Both the position numbers and the translations under genes were made by a program. From Acidovorax kalamii (lineage in GTDB: Bacteria; Pseudomonadota; Gammaproteobacteria; Burkholderiales; Burkholderiaceae_C): a DNA stretch of 64,000 bases. How positions within the stretch are numbered: the stretch's first letter is position 1; the number at the start of each line of letters is the position of its first letter. The notes under the pieces are model-generated. The model was not told where the DNA came from and ran no database searches. It saw only the letters and a program-made list of their open reading frames with translations. Below are positions 62,497 to 64,000 of this stretch, piece by piece. The stretch lies in contig NZ_NOIG01000008.1 in assembly GCF_002245625.1 (NCBI RefSeq), positions 434,001 to 498,000 of the forward strand. The letters are read 5' to 3'.

Positions 62497-64000
62497 CGCC
62501 AGCCACACCAGCACCAGCACCGGCAGCCCCAGCAGCGCCGTTGATGTGAAGAAGTGGGCGTAGCCAAACGCATCCACATAGTCGCCCGAGAAGCCCGCCA
62601 CAAACTTCGGCAGCAGCAGCATCATGGAGCTGAACAGCGCGTACTGCGTAGCCGAGTAGCTCACGTTGGTCAGGCTCGACAGGTAGGCGATGAACGCGGC
62701 CGAGGCGATGCCACTGGCCAGGTTGTCGGCCGAGACCACGGCAATCAGCGCCGTCACGTCGTGCCCGTGGCCCGCCAGCCACGCAAACAGCAGGTTGCTG
62801 CCCGCGCTCAGGATCGCGCCCAGCATCAGGATGCGCATCACGCCGAAGCGCATCGACAACACGCCGCCCACAAAGGCGCCTGCCAACGTCATGATCACGC
62901 CGTAGACCTTGGTCACGGCGGCCACCTCGTCCTTGGTGAAGCCCATGTCCACATAGAACGGGTTGGCCATGATGCCCATGACCACATCGCTGATGCGGTA
63001 GACGGCGATGAGCGCGAGGATGAGGATGGCTTGTTTGCCATAGCGCCGAACGAAGTCCTTGAAGGGGTTAAACACCGCGATTTCCAGCCAGGCCAACGAA
63101 GGGCGCAGCGCCGCTGGTGCGGGCACCCGAACGTTCTTGCGTGCCAGAGAGCGCAGCAGATATCCGAGCACAAGCAGGGTCAAACCGGTGCTGGCAACGT
63201 CCGCCACTAGCCCAAGCCACCGGGGCGGCGCCAATGAATACACCAGCAGCATTGGCAACTTTCCAAACCTGATCGCTACCGCCACCATGGGCACCACCAA
63301 TAGGGCCCAAAGCGGCACGCCCTTGAGCGCCAGCCGCGTGATGGCCTGACTCAGCTCCAGTCGTTCTTCGGAGGCGGCCCGCGGCGCTGGCTCGCGCGAG
63401 AACAGGACCGTAACCACGCCCACGGCCATGGAGGCGGCCATCACGAGGTAGGCCTTCAGCCATGCGCTGTTCTGGTACGCCGCCGCGCCCTGCAGCACGG
63501 CCTGGCCCACGGCGGGAGCCACCTCGGCGCGTGCCGCGATCCACAGCACCCCCGCACCGGCCCAGATCATCGCCAGCCGGTAGCCTGTCTGGTACGACGC
63601 CGCCAGCGCCGCCTGGTGGTTGGCATCGGCCGACTCGATGCGAAAGGCGTCGAGCGCAATGTCCTGCGTGGCCGAGCCAAACGCCACCGCCAGCGCGCAC
63701 CACACAATGGGCCCGAGTGTGTGGCGCGGGTCGGCCAGCGCCATGCCCACCAGGCCCGCCACGATCACCAGCTGCGCCAGCAGCAGCCAGCTGCGCCGCC
63801 GCCCCAGCGTGGGTGTGAGCAGGGGGATGGGCATGCGGTCCACCAGCGGCGCCCACACCCACTTGAAGCCGTAGGCCAGGCCCACCCAGCTGAGGTAGCC
63901 GATGGTGCTGCGGTCGATGCCCGCCTCGCGCAGGCGGAACGAGAGCGTGCCCAGTACCAGCAGCAGCGGCAGCCCGGCCGAGAACCCGAGCGTGAGCATG
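62464..64000 (-). CDS. ampG: AmpG-family muropeptide transporter, 5' end at window edge
   Basis: MFS-type permease that imports anhydro-muropeptides for wall recycling and for signalling to beta-lactamase genes. At least 511 residues are seen. LGFSAGLPLLLVLGTLSFRL is the AmpG N-terminal motif, and VYRISDVVMGIMANPFYVDM and SADNLASGIASAAFIAYLS follow in later helices. An ATG lies at 63999, but the protein may begin beyond the edge, so it is treated as possibly 5'-partial. The C-terminus is encoded by a family A repeat. Confidence 0.92.
   Translation of the reverse strand, partial: MLTLGFSAGLPLLLVLGTLSFRLREAGIDRSTIGYLSWVGLAYGFKWVWAPLVDRMPIPLLTPTLGRRRSWLLLAQLVIVAGLVGMALADPRHTLGPIVWCALAVAFGSATQDIALDAFRIESADANHQAALAASYQTGYRLAMIWAGAGVLWIAARAEVAPAVGQAVLQGAAAYQNSAWLKAYLVMAASMAVGVVTVLFSREPAPRAASEERLELSQAITRLALKGVPLWALLVVPMVAVAIRFGKLPMLLVYSLAPPRWLGLVADVASTGLTLLVLGYLLRSLARKNVRVPAPAALRPSLAWLEIAVFNPFKDFVRRYGKQAILILALIAVYRISDVVMGIMANPFYVDMGFTKDEVAAVTKVYGVIMTLAGAFVGGVLSMRFGVMRILMLGAILSAGSNLLFAWLAGHGHDVTALIAVVSADNLASGIASAAFIAYLSSLTNVSYSATQYALFSSMMLLLPKFVAGFSGDYVDAFGYAHFFTSTALLGLPVLVLVWLASRVKTASSAP

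Overview
The window is a high-GC beta-proteobacterial chromosome segment, most likely from the Comamonadaceae (Acidovorax or a close relative). This is inferred from the gene set (Bug-type substrate-binding protein, a TorF-like porin beside glnK-amtB, WYL, MarR and LysR regulators) and from two families of short dispersed repeats that sit at gene 3' ends throughout the window. I found no rRNA, tRNA, intact insertion sequence or CRISPR array by eye.

Layout. (1) 1-12904 is a catabolic island for phenylpropenoic (hydroxycinnamic) acids. The leftward arm holds a crotonase, a feruloyl-CoA synthetase, an SDR dehydrogenase, a Bug binding protein, an acyl-CoA dehydrogenase and a tannase/feruloyl esterase cut by the window edge. 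The rightward arm holds two thiolases and a CoA-transferase, followed by a terminator and a convergent MarR gene. Together these can release hydroxycinnamates from esters, activate them with CoA and shorten the side chain by beta-oxidation. Two copies of a 15-bp palindrome lie on the two divergent promoters between the arms. (2) 13062-17532 holds comM and then a nitrogen-regulated operon (TorF-like porin, glnK, amtB) behind a sigma-54 promoter with NtrC-like sites. (3) 17808-26445 holds glcE and glcF with a DUF1275 membrane protein between them, a ProQ-family RNA chaperone, a GyrI-like protein with a WYL regulator, a membrane-bound LytTR regulator and an acyltransferase.

(4) About 26355-37600 is an accessory type VI secretion island. 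It starts at a decayed thioesterase gene and contains vgrG, the DUF1795 chaperone gene eagR, a 1597-residue prePAAR-Rhs effector with an unassigned C-terminal toxin, its low-GC immunity gene, a scrambled rhs remnant, an OmpA-like lipoprotein, and a second probable effector-immunity pair (a papain-fold amidase candidate overlapping a secreted periplasmic protein).

(5) 37866-64000 returns to housekeeping and metabolic genes: glutathione peroxidase, a DMT transporter, lplT, alr, a MarR/siderophore-interacting-protein pair, an argP/argO pair, a family 5 binding protein, a GST, a ketopantoate-reductase-like protein, an HpaI-type aldolase, radA, ilvE, envelope-glycan genes (two glycosyltransferases and an O-antigen ligase), a nitronate monooxygenase, a LysR/MFS pair, a two-component system and ampG, which is cut by the right edge.

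The most interesting points are the family A repeat, including a copy translated inside glcE and copies that supply C-termini and stop codons; the two effector-immunity candidates with the rhs scar; and the well-placed palindromic operators at four divergent or regulatory promoters.
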